27,959 bases of DNA from Candidatus Latescibacterota bacterium (GTDB lineage: Bacteria > Latescibacterota > UBA2968 > UBA8231): positions 1 through 27,959 of the forward strand of contig JAJDYK010000282.1 in assembly GCA_022825185.1 (NCBI GenBank), read 5' to 3'. Each line of letters opens with the position of its first letter. The stretch's first letter is position 1. The notes under the pieces were generated by a model. That model saw only the letters and a program-made list of their open reading frames with translations, ran no database searches and was not told where the DNA came from. Below are positions 17,179 through 24,721 of this stretch, piece by piece. A program made the position numbers and the translations under genes.

Positions 17179-17258
17179 AATGTTGCGAGAATATACGCAT
17201 AGAGGCGTCCGATGCGAAGATTAGGTAGATTTACTAACTCACCAACGAAAGGAGCCAC

Positions 17259-18215
17259 ATGTCTTTCAAATTCGTCTTTCTGTCACCTGCTGGCGAGCTA
17301 GCCGCTGCCATATCCGAAGCGGTCCCCACGATGGAGATCGTCCAATGCGAAAGCCGCGCCGAAGCCCTAGCCGCTCTGCCCACGGCGCAAGCCTGTTTTG
17401 GCACCTTGGATTCAGAGTTGTTGGCCGCAGCCGTCCAGCTCAAGTGGTTGGCCGCTCCAGCCGCTGGCCCGCCCAAGGGGTATTACTTCCCGGAACTCAT
17501 TGCCAGCGACGTGGTGGTGACCAATTTTCGCGGCATCTTCAACGACCATATCTCGGCCCACATCATGGCCTTTGTGCTGGCGCTCTCGCGCGGTATGCAC
17601 CGCTACTTCCGCGACCAGTTCGCCGGCCAATGGCGCAAAGGCGGCGAGTCAAGCCCCTCGACCTACCTGCCCGAGGCTACCGCGCTGATCGTCGGCGTCG
17701 GCGGGATTGGCGCAGAGACTGCGCGCCAGTGCAAGAATTGGGGCATGACGACTGTTGGCATCGATCCTCGCGTTGAGTCGCCGCCTGCGGGAGTTGACGA
17801 ATTATATCGCCCGGACGAGCTCGACCAACTTTTGCCGAGAGCGGATTTCGTCATTCTCACCGTGCCGCAGACGCCGCAGACCGAGGGCTTTTTTACCAGC
17901 GCCCGGTTCGAGCAGATGAAGAATAGCGCGTACTTCATCAACATTGGTCGCGGCGCGAACGTCAAGTTGGACGACCTCGACCAAGCCCTGCGCGAGGGCC
18001 AGATCGCCGGTGCTGCCTTGGATGTGTTTGAGCAGGAGCCGCTGCCGCCGGAGCACCCGCTGTGGACGGCCCCGAACTTCCTGATGACCCCGCACGTGGC
18101 CGCGGCCGGTCCTTATCTGAGCGAGCGCCGGCGCGACCTGATGGTGGAAAATTGCAAGCGCTTCGCTCGTGGTGATGAGCTGGTGAACGTGGTGGATAAG
18201 GAGAACTGGTTCTAG
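17259..18215 (+). CDS. D-isomer-specific 2-hydroxyacid dehydrogenase
   Basis: A 318-residue NAD-dependent dehydrogenase that interconverts 2-keto and D-2-hydroxy acids. The nucleotide-binding motif is VGVGGIG (Gly146-x-Gly148-x-x-Gly151), with Asp169 (GIDPR) selecting NAD. The catalytic residues are visible: Arg231 in NIGRGANV, Glu260 in DVFEQEPLPPEHPLW and His279 in MTPHVAA. The length is normal. The ATG has a good ribosome site (AAAGGAG, 5 bases before). It is a single-gene unit divergent from the FG-GAP gene, and its TAG stop overlaps the stop of the convergent methyltransferase gene by 4 bases. Substrates in the family include glyoxylate, hydroxypyruvate and phosphoglycerate; none can be chosen here. 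Confidence 0.9.
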   Translation: MSFKFVFLSPAGELAAAISEAVPTMEIVQCESRAEALAALPTAQACFGTLDSELLAAAVQLKWLAAPAAGPPKGYYFPELIASDVVVTNFRGIFNDHISAHIMAFVLALSRGMHRYFRDQFAGQWRKGGESSPSTYLPEATALIVGVGGIGAETARQCKNWGMTTVGIDPRVESPPAGVDELYRPDELDQLLPRADFVILTVPQTPQTEGFFTSARFEQMKNSAYFINIGRGANVKLDDLDQALREGQIAGAALDVFEQEPLPPEHPLWTAPNFLMTPHVAAAGPYLSERRRDLMVENCKRFARGDELVNVVDKENWF

Positions 18216-18835
18216 GGCAGCGTGCCCGTGATGAGCAGGTACGCGTCGGCTTTGACCTCGCCGTTGATTTCCCACTCCTTGAGTTCGCCGCCGAGCTTCC
18301 CGATGACCTTCTCGCTCAGCTCGTGAAAGGGCGGTCGGCCCGGGTCGGCGATGATGATCTGCCCGACCTCGATCTCGATCGCCTTTTTGATCAGCTTGTA
18401 GAGCGGCTTGACCATGTCGTCCCAGAAGCAAATATCGGCCCCGATGATCAGATTGGTCTGGCGCAGGTCTTTCTTTTTTACCTTCTCGAACTTGCAGCGC
18501 CAAGTCTCTATCTCGACATCGTTGATCTCGGCGTGTAGCTGCAAGTAGGGAAAGACCGCGGCATCCGCGTCCATGCCCGTGACGCGGGCACCGTGGTTTT
18601 TGGCGCAGTATATCCCGGCGAGGCCCCAACCGCAGCCTACATCCAGAACCCGCGCCTTTGGCGGCAGGCCCTGGTGAGAGAGGAAGTCCATCACGCACCA
18701 ACTCGAATTCCAGAATTTGTTGCCGTGGATGCAGGGCTCGTGCTTCTTTTTTTGGGCGCGCACGCGGGGGTGAGCGGCTTTGAGTACTGTGATGCCATAC
18801 GCTTGGCGCGAGGTTTTCTTTTTTTCTTTAGCCAT
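18212..18835 (-). CDS. Class I SAM-dependent methyltransferase (lysine-methyltransferase-like)
   Basis: A 207-residue protein with the Rossmann-type methyltransferase core. Motif I is VLDVGCGWGLAG (about 63-74), motif II acidic residue is in VTGMDADAAV, and LIIGADICFWDD is motif IV. The N-terminus is strongly basic (MAKEKKKTSRQ), and NKFWNSSWCVMDFL precedes motif I, as in METTL/ETFB-lysine methyltransferases. It probably modifies a protein or a small molecule, but the substrate is not evident. It is the last of five minus-strand genes and lies 40 bases after the amidohydrolase gene. Confidence 0.78.
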   Translation of the reverse strand: MAKEKKKTSRQAYGITVLKAAHPRVRAQKKKHEPCIHGNKFWNSSWCVMDFLSHQGLPPKARVLDVGCGWGLAGIYCAKNHGARVTGMDADAAVFPYLQLHAEINDVEIETWRCKFEKVKKKDLRQTNLIIGADICFWDDMVKPLYKLIKKAIEIEVGQIIIADPGRPPFHELSEKVIGKLGGELKEWEINGEVKADAYLLITGTLP

Positions 18836-18875
18836 TTCGATCTGCTGATTCCCACCGGAAAGTTAGATTTTCTCG

Positions 18876-19655
18876 TTAGAATCCCCACACGCTCGCCGCG
18901 GTTTTTCCCATGACCCATTCGATAGCATCGCCGTCGGCAAAAGCCGGATGCTCGAGGACGCCGCGCAGTGTATTGGCGTAGCCCTCTCTGCCAGCGCTGG
19001 GCGGGAAGTCGCTGCCCCACATCATGCGTTGCGCGCCGAATGCGTCCTTGGCCATCTCGAACAGTGGCGGTACGTGGCCGAATTTGAGTTCGGGTAGCAG
19101 GCGCGGCGGGCGGGCGCAAATTTCGCCCAAGCCGGGGACTTTGATGCTGGTGTTGTCGCGTTCGCCGTGTTGCAGGGCTTTGGCGTAATCGGCGTAGGGC
19201 GGCTCGGCAATGCCCACTCCTGCGAGGTGTTCGAGGATGACGTGCGTGTCGGGACACGCATCGAGCACATGCGCGAAGTCGTCGGCCGCGAACTGGGCTG
19301 CGTTGCCGATACTGGAGACTACGAGGCCGAGTTCGCCGGCTCTGCGCCATATATCGTAAGGACCTGCGTTGGCGAACTGTCCATTTGGGGCAATGCGAAT
19401 ACCGGCGGCCCCTTGCTCTGCGAGCTGTGCAAGATCGCCGAGTGGATCGCGAGACTCGGGATCGACGAGGACCGCGACTTTGAAACGGCCCGGTCGCTTG
19501 GCGGCCTCTTGGAGGAGATAGGTGTTGTCGTATGTGCCGCCGTGTTGGATGAGGGCGGCGTTGTCAACGCCGTTGCGATCCATTTCGAATTCGAGCGTCT
19601 CGATAGGCTCGAACCAGTTGTTCCCGGCGTGGCAGTGCGTGTCGATTATCAGCAT
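18876..19655 (-). CDS. Amidohydrolase family (amidohydrolase_2) metal-dependent hydrolase
   Basis: A 259-residue TIM-barrel hydrolase. It begins with the metal-binding motif IDTHCHAG (His7-x-His9). ILEHLAG (His143) and MMWGSDFPPS (Asp216) provide the later ligand and catalytic positions of the amidohydrolase_2 family, which contains decarboxylases, lactonases and dihydrofolate-like hydrolases. The length is slightly short but complete. The ATG is preceded by AAAGG. A lactonase role would fit the neighbouring sugar-acid enzymes, but this is inference. The 129-base spacer on its 5' side (19656-19784) holds no convincing gene. Confidence 0.85.
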   Translation of the reverse strand: MLIIDTHCHAGNNWFEPIETLEFEMDRNGVDNAALIQHGGTYDNTYLLQEAAKRPGRFKVAVLVDPESRDPLGDLAQLAEQGAAGIRIAPNGQFANAGPYDIWRRAGELGLVVSSIGNAAQFAADDFAHVLDACPDTHVILEHLAGVGIAEPPYADYAKALQHGERDNTSIKVPGLGEICARPPRLLPELKFGHVPPLFEMAKDAFGAQRMMWGSDFPPSAGREGYANTLRGVLEHPAFADGDAIEWVMGKTAASVWGF

Positions 19656-19784
19656 TTGAAGCGGCCTTTCAAAGAGATGTTTGTCAATCGCGTTTCGTTA
19701 TTTTCGCACAGAAAGTGGACGTATTACGCGGCTGTTTCAGCACTGAAACAAGTGAAAGGGCAAGGGATTTGCAAGCTGGCAGGA

Positions 19785-20204
19785 TCACCCTACGAATGAC
19801 TCTTCGCCTCTTTCCTGCTGTTTCTGCCTTATCTCTGCGATTTCTTCGTCTGTCAGACGTTCTTCGTCCGTTACGATGGTCTGTTCGATGAGTTTCAGCT
19901 TCAATTCCCGATTGGTCAGCCACTCCCAGCGATCGGCATTTGCCGGGTGGGGATGGGGATACACATCGTCGGGACCGATGTCATCGGAGACTACATAGAG
20001 ATAACCGGGCGTGACGCCGTTGTGCTTAATCCTGAGTTTGTCGGATAGAGACTCCCCTTCGTCAGACATAGAAACAATTGAAGGTCTATGAGAGAACGTT
20101 TTTGCCACACTTCTATTCTGCGTGATCGAACTTCCGACCTGAAGTTGCGTCAGCTCTTGCTGAGAGCCGTGATACCACGTAAGGCTGTAGTCGCAGTTTG
20201 GCAT
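19785..20204 (-). CDS. Hypothetical protein, possible ADP-ribosyltransferase fold
   Basis: A 139-residue protein without a family I can name. The N-terminal half reads WYHGSQQELTQLQVGSSITQ and then AKTFSHRPS. The order 'xxHGS..L..L..GS.ITQ...A..F' resembles the start of ADP-ribosyltransferase-like folds, where an early His and the STS/Ser motif hold NAD. The middle has a strand-like GYLYVVSDD. The C-terminus is a charged helix (TDEERLTDEEIAEIRQKQQE). The catalytic Glu of such enzymes cannot be placed with confidence. Base composition is lower in GC than in the sugar-enzyme genes, hinting at transfer. It lies 49 bases after the methyltransferase gene on the same strand. Confidence 0.5.
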   Translation of the reverse strand: MPNCDYSLTWYHGSQQELTQLQVGSSITQNRSVAKTFSHRPSIVSMSDEGESLSDKLRIKHNGVTPGYLYVVSDDIGPDDVYPHPHPANADRWEWLTNRELKLKLIEQTIVTDEERLTDEEIAEIRQKQQERGEESFVG

Positions 20205-20253
20205 TAGATTTCCCAGTTAAGTTGTCGAAGATTGGGGGAATTTATCTAGGCCG

Positions 20254-20919
20254 TCAGGAATCTTGGACCAATTTGACGGCGAAGAAAAATGGGTGGATCT
20301 CCTCCGGTGCATCAGCGCTTCCGAATCCTCCTCCTACGATACCTTCCTGTTCAATCTGAAATCCAGTCTCAGTAAGAAACTTCTCGTAGGTCGAAGGGCC
20401 AAAGTTGCTCCAGTACATGGTCTCGCCGAAGAAGTCATCTTCAGTATATCCAGGACCGTCGTCTTTCTCAGCAATAGTAAACAGGAGGAGGCCGCCGGGC
20501 CGAAGCCACTGTGCGAACCGACGGAAGAGATTTAGATGCTCCTGTCTTGGTATGTGGAAGATGGCGTAAAAGCTGACGATTGCATCGAAGCTAGCTGCGG
20601 GGAATTCGGTCTCCATTACGTCGGCGATGACGAATTTGGCTGTGGGGACGTTTTTCTTGGCTAGAGCTATCATGTTTGAGGAGATGTCGATCCCGGTGAG
20701 GTTGAACGTCTCTGCAAGATGTCGGGCGACGGGGATACCGGCACCACAGCCAACTTCGAGGATCTTTGAATTAGGTGCTAGACGCTCAGTTATCAAGTTG
20801 AGCTCCGCTCCAGGCGTAGTACGTTTTTGTCCCGCGTAATTCATCGCACACCGGTTATAGGCGGTTCTTACCAGTTCACGATAATCGGTCTGCGGATCGT
20901 CGGCGATCTTAAATGGCAT
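20254..20919 (-). CDS. Class I SAM-dependent methyltransferase
   Basis: A 221-residue small-molecule-type methyltransferase. Motif I is ILEVGCGAGIPVARHLA (about 54-70), strand 2 ends in LTGIDISSNMI (acidic ribose-binding Asp), and FVIADVMETEFP and FDAIVSFYAIFHIPR are motifs II-IV. The N-terminus YNRCAMNYAGQKRTT is the usual lid region. The chain is complete. It starts 11 bases after the pyrophosphatase stop, with AGGAAAG before the ATG, so the two are an operon. The substrate is unknown. The region 19785-21281 is less GC-rich than its surroundings. Confidence 0.85.
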   Translation of the reverse strand: MPFKIADDPQTDYRELVRTAYNRCAMNYAGQKRTTPGAELNLITERLAPNSKILEVGCGAGIPVARHLAETFNLTGIDISSNMIALAKKNVPTAKFVIADVMETEFPAASFDAIVSFYAIFHIPRQEHLNLFRRFAQWLRPGGLLLFTIAEKDDGPGYTEDDFFGETMYWSNFGPSTYEKFLTETGFQIEQEGIVGGGFGSADAPEEIHPFFFAVKLVQDS

Positions 20920-20930
20920 GGGTTTCTTTC

Positions 20931-21281
20931 CTAACGTGTTACGGATGATTTGAAAAACCGCTCTTGGAATTCCGTTAAAGCGAAGATCTGCTCGTCGGAG
21001 TAGTCCTTGCCGACAGGTGCGACAACGAGCTTGTCGTCATCGTCATCAGATCGTTGAATGACGGCGATACACCTGCCCGTAAAAGTTTCTAGCGGTTTGA
21101 AAACGCCGAGGATATAAGCGTCTATCTCTTCTCCGTCAGGTGCTGGTACATTCGGAATAAATCCGTAGTTGACTGGATAGATGAAACCTGCTTCAGGATG
21201 TTTGGAGCCAAGAGGTCGATCTATGGTGACGTCGACAGTTTTGCCGATGAACGTCCTTGCGTCTGTAAAGTCACTTGTCAT
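20931..21281 (-). CDS. Short inorganic pyrophosphatase-like protein
   Basis: A 116-residue protein of the soluble inorganic pyrophosphatase (Ppa) family. IGKTVDVTIDRPLGSKHP and YPVNYGFIPN (about 36-45) match the family's N-terminal strands. DGEEIDAYILG (about 49-59) corresponds to the metal-binding D-G-D-P-x-D block, although the middle Asp is Glu. DDDDDKLVVAPVG is the next conserved strand with an acidic cluster. Usual Ppa proteins are about 175 residues; the shorter form of 110-120 residues is known in several bacteria and may act on other phosphate compounds. It is the first of five minus-strand genes and is divergent from the disrupted Gfo/Idh gene. Confidence 0.8.
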   Translation of the reverse strand: MTSDFTDARTFIGKTVDVTIDRPLGSKHPEAGFIYPVNYGFIPNVPAPDGEEIDAYILGVFKPLETFTGRCIAVIQRSDDDDDKLVVAPVGKDYSDEQIFALTEFQERFFKSSVTR

Positions 21282-21652
21282 GGTCGTTTAGTTAGTGGCC
21301 GTTGTCTGACGCGAAGGTACTTACTCGTGTGAACAGTCGCAATCGGTTCCACGGGGCTAAAATATCCACTCAGAGGCGAGGGTAGGCAGACGCATCAGAT
21401 TGCCCCGCGACCCGTCTCAAAGCGGTCTGGCGCAGAAGTTCCTTTTTCCTTTTCTTGCCCATTCCGCTCCGCTATGTAAAAGCCGCTAAACAAAGGATTT
21501 ATTTATGCCCGCAGACAATCGCTCGGTGCGCGTCGGCATCTACGGCACCGGCCGTTTTGCCAACCAAACTCACCTGCCTAACCTGAGTAAGCTAGACAGC
21601 GTCGAGCTGGTCGCCGCGAGTGATCCCAGCCCGGACAACCTCGCCGCCACCG

Positions 21653-21660
21653 CGCAAAAG
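21653..21660. repeat. Target-site duplication, left copy
   Basis: CGCAAAAG directly borders the left end of the transposon and recurs directly after the right end (24745-24752). An 8-base duplication is within the range known for IS1-family elements. Confidence 0.9.
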
Positions 21661-21683
21661 GGTAGTGACTCATTTTGAAATTT
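21661..21683. repeat. Left terminal inverted repeat
   Basis: A 23-bp end identical in reverse complement to 24722-24744; the match breaks at base 24. It contains the last codons (Gln-Ile-Ser-Lys) and the TGA stop of the transposase gene. Confidence 0.92.
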
Positions 21684-22467
21684 GACGCTTCTTGTACGTC
21701 TTGGGGCGGTTCGGCTTAGGTCGGGCCGCCTCGATCTGTTCAGCTAACCATTCCATATCGTAGCCAGTGTCGGCCAATCCTGCCGCTTGCGCCGGCGTTT
21801 TTCCTATCGACGAATGAACTCTCAGAAAGTTGTAGAAAACGAAGTAAAGCGAAAGCATGTTCAAGTGACGTTCTATTCGCTTGCTAAACCCGTTGGTGCG
21901 TCGCGTAAAGCGTCGCATTCCCATTCGCATCGTTAGATTTTGTCGCTCGACGTGAGAGGTGGTAGGTCCTCCTTCTTTCCCTTTGGTCATCAATGCGTGT
22001 TCCACATCCTCACCGAAGACCTGTTCTACTGCCGAGAGATAGACGTTGTAGCGATCCGTTGTTAGATGTACTGGATTGGCCAAGCGTCCTTGTAGATTCT
22101 CCAAAAATTCAAGTCCGGTTTCCATAGAACGGTCTCCGACTTCGTAGGCCAAGATCAGCTTGCTGTCTGAATCAATCGCTGTCCACGTCCATACATCGCC
22201 TGCCCCGTCAGGAGCATCCGGTGCTTGGTTGACCGTCTTTTGCTTGGCATAGCAGAACGACCAAATCTCGTCGCATTGAACTTGACGAACTACGACATTA
22301 CGTACGTGCCGGTCATGGTATGTCGCACAGAACTGGCCCGCGTCAGCCAGCATCTTATAAACTGTGTTTAGGGATACAGGGACGATTCGGCTGATGGATC
22401 GCATTGACGATCCTTCAACCAGCATAGAGAGGATTAGCACTCGCTTATTTAGGGCCAATATGTTCAC
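21670..22467 (-). CDS. IS1-family DDE transposase
   Basis: A 265-residue transposase. The N-terminus (about 15-45, EGSSMRSISRIVPVSLNTVY) is a helix-turn-helix for end binding. The catalytic DDE triad can be placed at Asp66 (VQCDEIWSF), Asp138 (LTTDRYNVY) and Glu174 (SHVERQNLTMRMG), in the order and context of the long IS1-group transposases. The C-terminus is basic (PKPNRPKTYKKRQ). The start is GTG at 22467, the first plausible start, with no strong ribosome site. The stop codon lies inside the left terminal repeat, so gene and end are locked together. The frame is intact with no frameshift, unlike classical IS1, which needs a programmed frameshift. It should be able to act on the repeats of this element. 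Confidence 0.9.
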   Translation of the reverse strand: MNILALNKRVLILSMLVEGSSMRSISRIVPVSLNTVYKMLADAGQFCATYHDRHVRNVVVRQVQCDEIWSFCYAKQKTVNQAPDAPDGAGDVWTWTAIDSDSKLILAYEVGDRSMETGLEFLENLQGRLANPVHLTTDRYNVYLSAVEQVFGEDVEHALMTKGKEGGPTTSHVERQNLTMRMGMRRFTRRTNGFSKRIERHLNMLSLYFVFYNFLRVHSSIGKTPAQAAGLADTGYDMEWLAEQIEAARPKPNRPKTYKKRQISK

Positions 22468-22558
22468 GCCCTAAATATAAGCAAAAACAACTATTTACTC
22501 AATGTAATTTTATTTTGTTCAGTTTGAAAATGAAAAAACAGGCTAATTGGAACGGGGA

Positions 22559-23581
22559 TTATTTTTTGGTCTCTCCAGACTTGTCCGACGATGCTCCCTG
22601 AGCTTCTCGGTTTCTTTTATTCCTTCGGCTCTTTGGCGGAACGTCTTCCTCTGAGTCAGGGAGGGGGGGGTTGTCTGGCGCTTGCGTAGTATTTTCTGGT
22701 TCATCTTCTGTAGTCTCCTTGGAATCGGTAGGGAAAGGACGATCTAAGCGGTCGATCACAGAAAATTCTTGTTCGGTATATACGTATGGACCGATTTCGC
22801 TAATCAAGACGCTTAGACTTTCAGGTGGTTCTTCGACATTCTTAAATAGTTCACTAGCTTCCCGTTGATCTATTATAAAATCGTGGGATGGATAGTCCCT
22901 TATAAGTTCTCTCACGGTTAGGGGTTTAACATTATTACTGAATTTAGCTAGTCTTTCACCATAAGCTTGAGCTACTCGCAAATCTCTTAAATCATTGCCC
23001 AAAGAATCAGGATTGATCTGCGCATAAACTGGTGCCATAACACCAGAGACAATATCAGAGGCTATTCGTGAAGCTGTTTCAAAGCTGATGTTATATCGGC
23101 TACGTTTTTTAATATCTAGCATAATTTTTTCAAACAACTTGTAGCATTCATCGGTAAGACCTTCAAACGCAGTGCCTATTACCATACCGGATCGTGGTTG
23201 TCCAATATCGTCTCTTCTCGGTAATTGAACATCAAGCGGTCCTAATTCAGATACTATGGTCATAAAGAGTTTGTGGGCACCTAATGCAAGAAGAGTTCCA
23301 GCACTTTTACAGTAAGCAGGTACGCTCAAATAAAAATTGTCTGATGTTTCTTGTATAAAACGGGCAATCTGATAGGCAGCGTTGGCAGACCCTCCAAGAG
23401 TAGTCAAGATCAGAACTGTATTAGTTCTTTTATCTTCAAAATCTGAAGAGAGTATTAATTCACTCAGTCCCTTTCCATCTATATCGCCGCTGTAGATGTA
23501 AATTCTTGCATCGAGTTCTTCGGCTGCTTCAAGTGCTTTTTTCTGAGTGTCTGGAGTGAATTGGACGACTTTTCCATCCAT
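22559..23581 (-). CDS. SDH-type Clp-fold serine protease (transposon cargo)
   Basis: A 340-residue protein of the ClpP/crotonase-fold serine protease group (SDH_sah/PF01972-like, related to SppA). TNTVLILTTLGGSANAAYQI (about 54-71) is the oxyanion strand and helix. VPAYCKSAGTLLALGAHKLFM (about 87-107) carries the likely nucleophile Ser93, and SELGPLDVQLP (about 111-121) is the family's characteristic loop. YPSHDFIIDQREA (about 230-242) offers His233 and Asp238 as candidate partners. The last about 55 residues are a low-complexity acidic then basic tail (EDEPENTTQAPDNPP, then KSRRNKRNRE). No signal peptide or membrane helix is seen, so it is cytoplasmic. It is AT-rich relative to the host genes. 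It follows a small gene by 17 bases. The substrate and the benefit to the element are unknown. Confidence 0.78.
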   Translation of the reverse strand: MDGKVVQFTPDTQKKALEAAEELDARIYIYSGDIDGKGLSELILSSDFEDKRTNTVLILTTLGGSANAAYQIARFIQETSDNFYLSVPAYCKSAGTLLALGAHKLFMTIVSELGPLDVQLPRRDDIGQPRSGMVIGTAFEGLTDECYKLFEKIMLDIKKRSRYNISFETASRIASDIVSGVMAPVYAQINPDSLGNDLRDLRVAQAYGERLAKFSNNVKPLTVRELIRDYPSHDFIIDQREASELFKNVEEPPESLSVLISEIGPYVYTEQEFSVIDRLDRPFPTDSKETTEDEPENTTQAPDNPPLPDSEEDVPPKSRRNKRNREAQGASSDKSGETKK

Positions 23582-23598
23582 AAAAAATGCTTATGCCT

Positions 23599-23802
23599 TT
23601 ACGAGTTGGGAGATGATTTAGACTGATGATTGCGCCTTGGGGATCGCTTGATATATGGTGCGGCCTTCTCGTAGAATAGCCGTAGGATGGAGCGTGGCTT
23701 CCCCTCAGCTTCCGGCTTTTCGCCAGTAGCGATTTTAGCCACCTGTATCGCGCAGCCTACTGCGTCAGCGGGACGACGCTGGCCTTGGGGGCCTTTAGGC
23801 AT
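23599..23802 (-). CDS. Small basic conserved-type protein (transposon cargo)
   Basis: A 67-residue protein from an ATG at 23802, with AGGA just before it; an in-frame ATG at 23847 would give 82 residues but has no ribosome site. The N-terminus MPKGPQGQRRPADAVGCAIQ, continuing VAKIATGE, looks like a short conserved family of the pattern K-G-P-x-G-Q-x-R-P-A-D-x-x-G...IATGE that I associate with uncharacterised small proteins in many bacteria. The C-terminus is basic (YIKRSPRRNHQSK). It precedes the protease gene by 17 bases on the same strand and is probably co-transcribed with it. It may be a partner, substrate or regulator of the protease; nothing in the sequence settles this. Confidence 0.6.
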   Translation of the reverse strand: MPKGPQGQRRPADAVGCAIQVAKIATGEKPEAEGKPRSILRLFYEKAAPYIKRSPRRNHQSKSSPNS

Positions 23803-24209
23803 GAAGGTCCTACTTTTCGTTGTTTGTATGTTGCCAGCCACCGACATCTGCTAATTTGTGCAGGTTCACGTAATTACTATAAATATAAATATATAGTAGA
23901 AATACGCGAGTGCGCGCGCAAAAGCTGAACGGCAAAGGCGATATTGTCAAGGGCCTTCTTCCCAGAATCTTGTCTAAAGCGGCTATTTTTTCTTATTTTT
24001 CAGGCGATCCAACGTTTTTGCAGATCCCGCTTACCGGGTCATCTGCTGAATAGAATAGCCAGACCCGGCGAAGGGTAGCTCCCTTCTGCCTTGGCGAATA
24101 GGTAGAGCGACGATGCAGATGGACACTCACTGCACCTACTGCAAAGACGTTGGACTGGCCCGGCCCCTTCGGGGGCCTTTCCTGTCCCTCCCGTCCAAGG
24201 AGATACGTC
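23803..24209. other. Gene-free, hairpin-rich stretch inside the transposon
   Basis: No convincing gene is present; overlapping minus-strand frames at about 23993-24272 look like chance. The stretch holds an AT-rich inverted repeat (23875-23898, TACTATA and TATAGTA), a hairpin at 24020-24046 (GCAGAT/ATCTGC with an inner CCCG/CGGG), a hairpin at 24067-24090 (GGCGAAGGG with CCCTTCTGCC) and a TTCG-loop hairpin at 24162-24177. For minus-strand transcription of the protease operon a weak promoter is possible: TTGCGC (23921-23916) and TACTAT (23898-23893), 17 bases apart. The hairpins between 24020 and 24177 may belong to a structured leader or small RNA upstream of the lipoprotein gene. Confidence 0.5.
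24162..24177 (+). terminator. TTCG-loop hairpin before the lipoprotein gene
   Basis: GGCCCC pairs with GGGGCC around a TTCG tetraloop, followed by TTTCC. The T-tract is short. It could be a weak terminator or attenuator of an upstream small RNA, or a leader structure; the ribosome site AAGGAG of the next gene follows 19 bases later. Confidence 0.45.
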
Positions 24210-24563
24210 ATGTCTCGTCTTGCAGTGCTTGCAGGAGGTCTGTTTTTTGTCCTCTCCTGTTCTCGTAGTCAAGCTCCACTAGCCCCCCAAGAAGTTCCCA
24301 CTGATTCAGGACCAGCCATACGGTTGTCGTACGTGGCCAAGCCTATGACCAACGGTACGCGTTGTATGTACGACCGACCCGGACTGCTCTATTGGTCTTC
24401 TCAAGGACTGACAGCGACCGTGCTGTCAAAAGGGCAATGGGTGTACCACACCTATACTTGGGATTACATCGGCATTGAGCCGTCCGCAGGCGAAGTTCTC
24501 TACGGTATCAATAATGGTCGGTTAATCTTTCCCGGAGACCTCCGTGCTATCTGGACGCCTTAA
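24210..24563 (+). CDS. Small predicted lipoprotein (transposon cargo)
   Basis: A 117-residue protein from an ATG with a strong ribosome site (AAGGAG at 24197-24202). MSRLAVLAGGLFFVLSC is a signal peptide with a lipobox ending in Cys17, so the mature chain is probably an anchored lipoprotein. The rest is rich in aromatic residues (GLLYWSSQGLTATVL, WVYHTYTWDYIG), suggesting a small beta-rich domain. I recognise no family. It is the only cargo gene on the plus strand and is followed by nested hairpins and a strong terminator within the element. In-frame codons upstream are open but lack a ribosome site. Confidence 0.6.
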   Translation: MSRLAVLAGGLFFVLSCSRSQAPLAPQEVPTDSGPAIRLSYVAKPMTNGTRCMYDRPGLLYWSSQGLTATVLSKGQWVYHTYTWDYIGIEPSAGEVLYGINNGRLIFPGDLRAIWTP

Positions 24564-24573
24564 TAGGTATATG

Positions 24574-24647
24574 AAGGGTAGGTCGCTAGATGGAACGGAT
24601 GTAGGTTGAAAGGCGAGAGACGATAACCTGCGACGCGATCTACCCTT
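24574..24647 (+). ncRNA. Nested hairpin, candidate structured RNA
   Basis: AAGGGTAGGTCGC (24574-24586) pairs with GCGATCTACCCTT (24635-24647) over 13 pairs with one G-U. Inside it GTAGGTT (24601-24607) pairs with AACCTGC (24625-24631). The nested arrangement with a G-U pair in each stem looks like a folded RNA, either a 3' element of the lipoprotein mRNA or a small RNA ending at the terminator that follows. No known RNA family is recognised. Confidence 0.4.
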
Positions 24648-24663
24648 CTAAAAGATTCCTTGC

Positions 24664-24713
24664 AAGCTCCGGCTCAGTTAGGCTATTTATGCTTGGCTGA
24701 GTCGGAGCTTTTT
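24664..24713 (+). terminator. Strong rho-independent terminator near the right end
   Basis: AAGCTCCGGCTCAG (24664-24677) pairs with CTGAGTCGGAGCTT (24697-24710), 14 pairs with one G-U, and the T-tract runs to 24713. It ends 8 bases before the right terminal repeat and would stop cargo transcripts from leaving the element. Confidence 0.82.
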
Positions 24714-24721
24714 GTTTCCCA

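Noticed and set aside
22530..22552. A stretch (TTTGAAAATGA) after the transposase gene that resembles the terminal repeat
   Set aside because: It matches the repeat at about 10 of 11 bases in an AT-rich run but diverges where the end sequence GTCACTACC should be. It is not a second IS end, so the element is not a plain short IS next to unrelated DNA.
24020..24120. Possible tRNA-like fold in the transposon hairpin region
   Set aside because: Stems are present, but there is no acceptor stem with CCA-like end, no T-loop motif and no anticodon arm of the proper length.
23993..24272. Two overlapping minus-strand frames upstream of the cargo lipoprotein
   Set aside because: They cross the hairpin cluster and the start of the lipoprotein gene, lack ribosome sites and have no recognisable domain.
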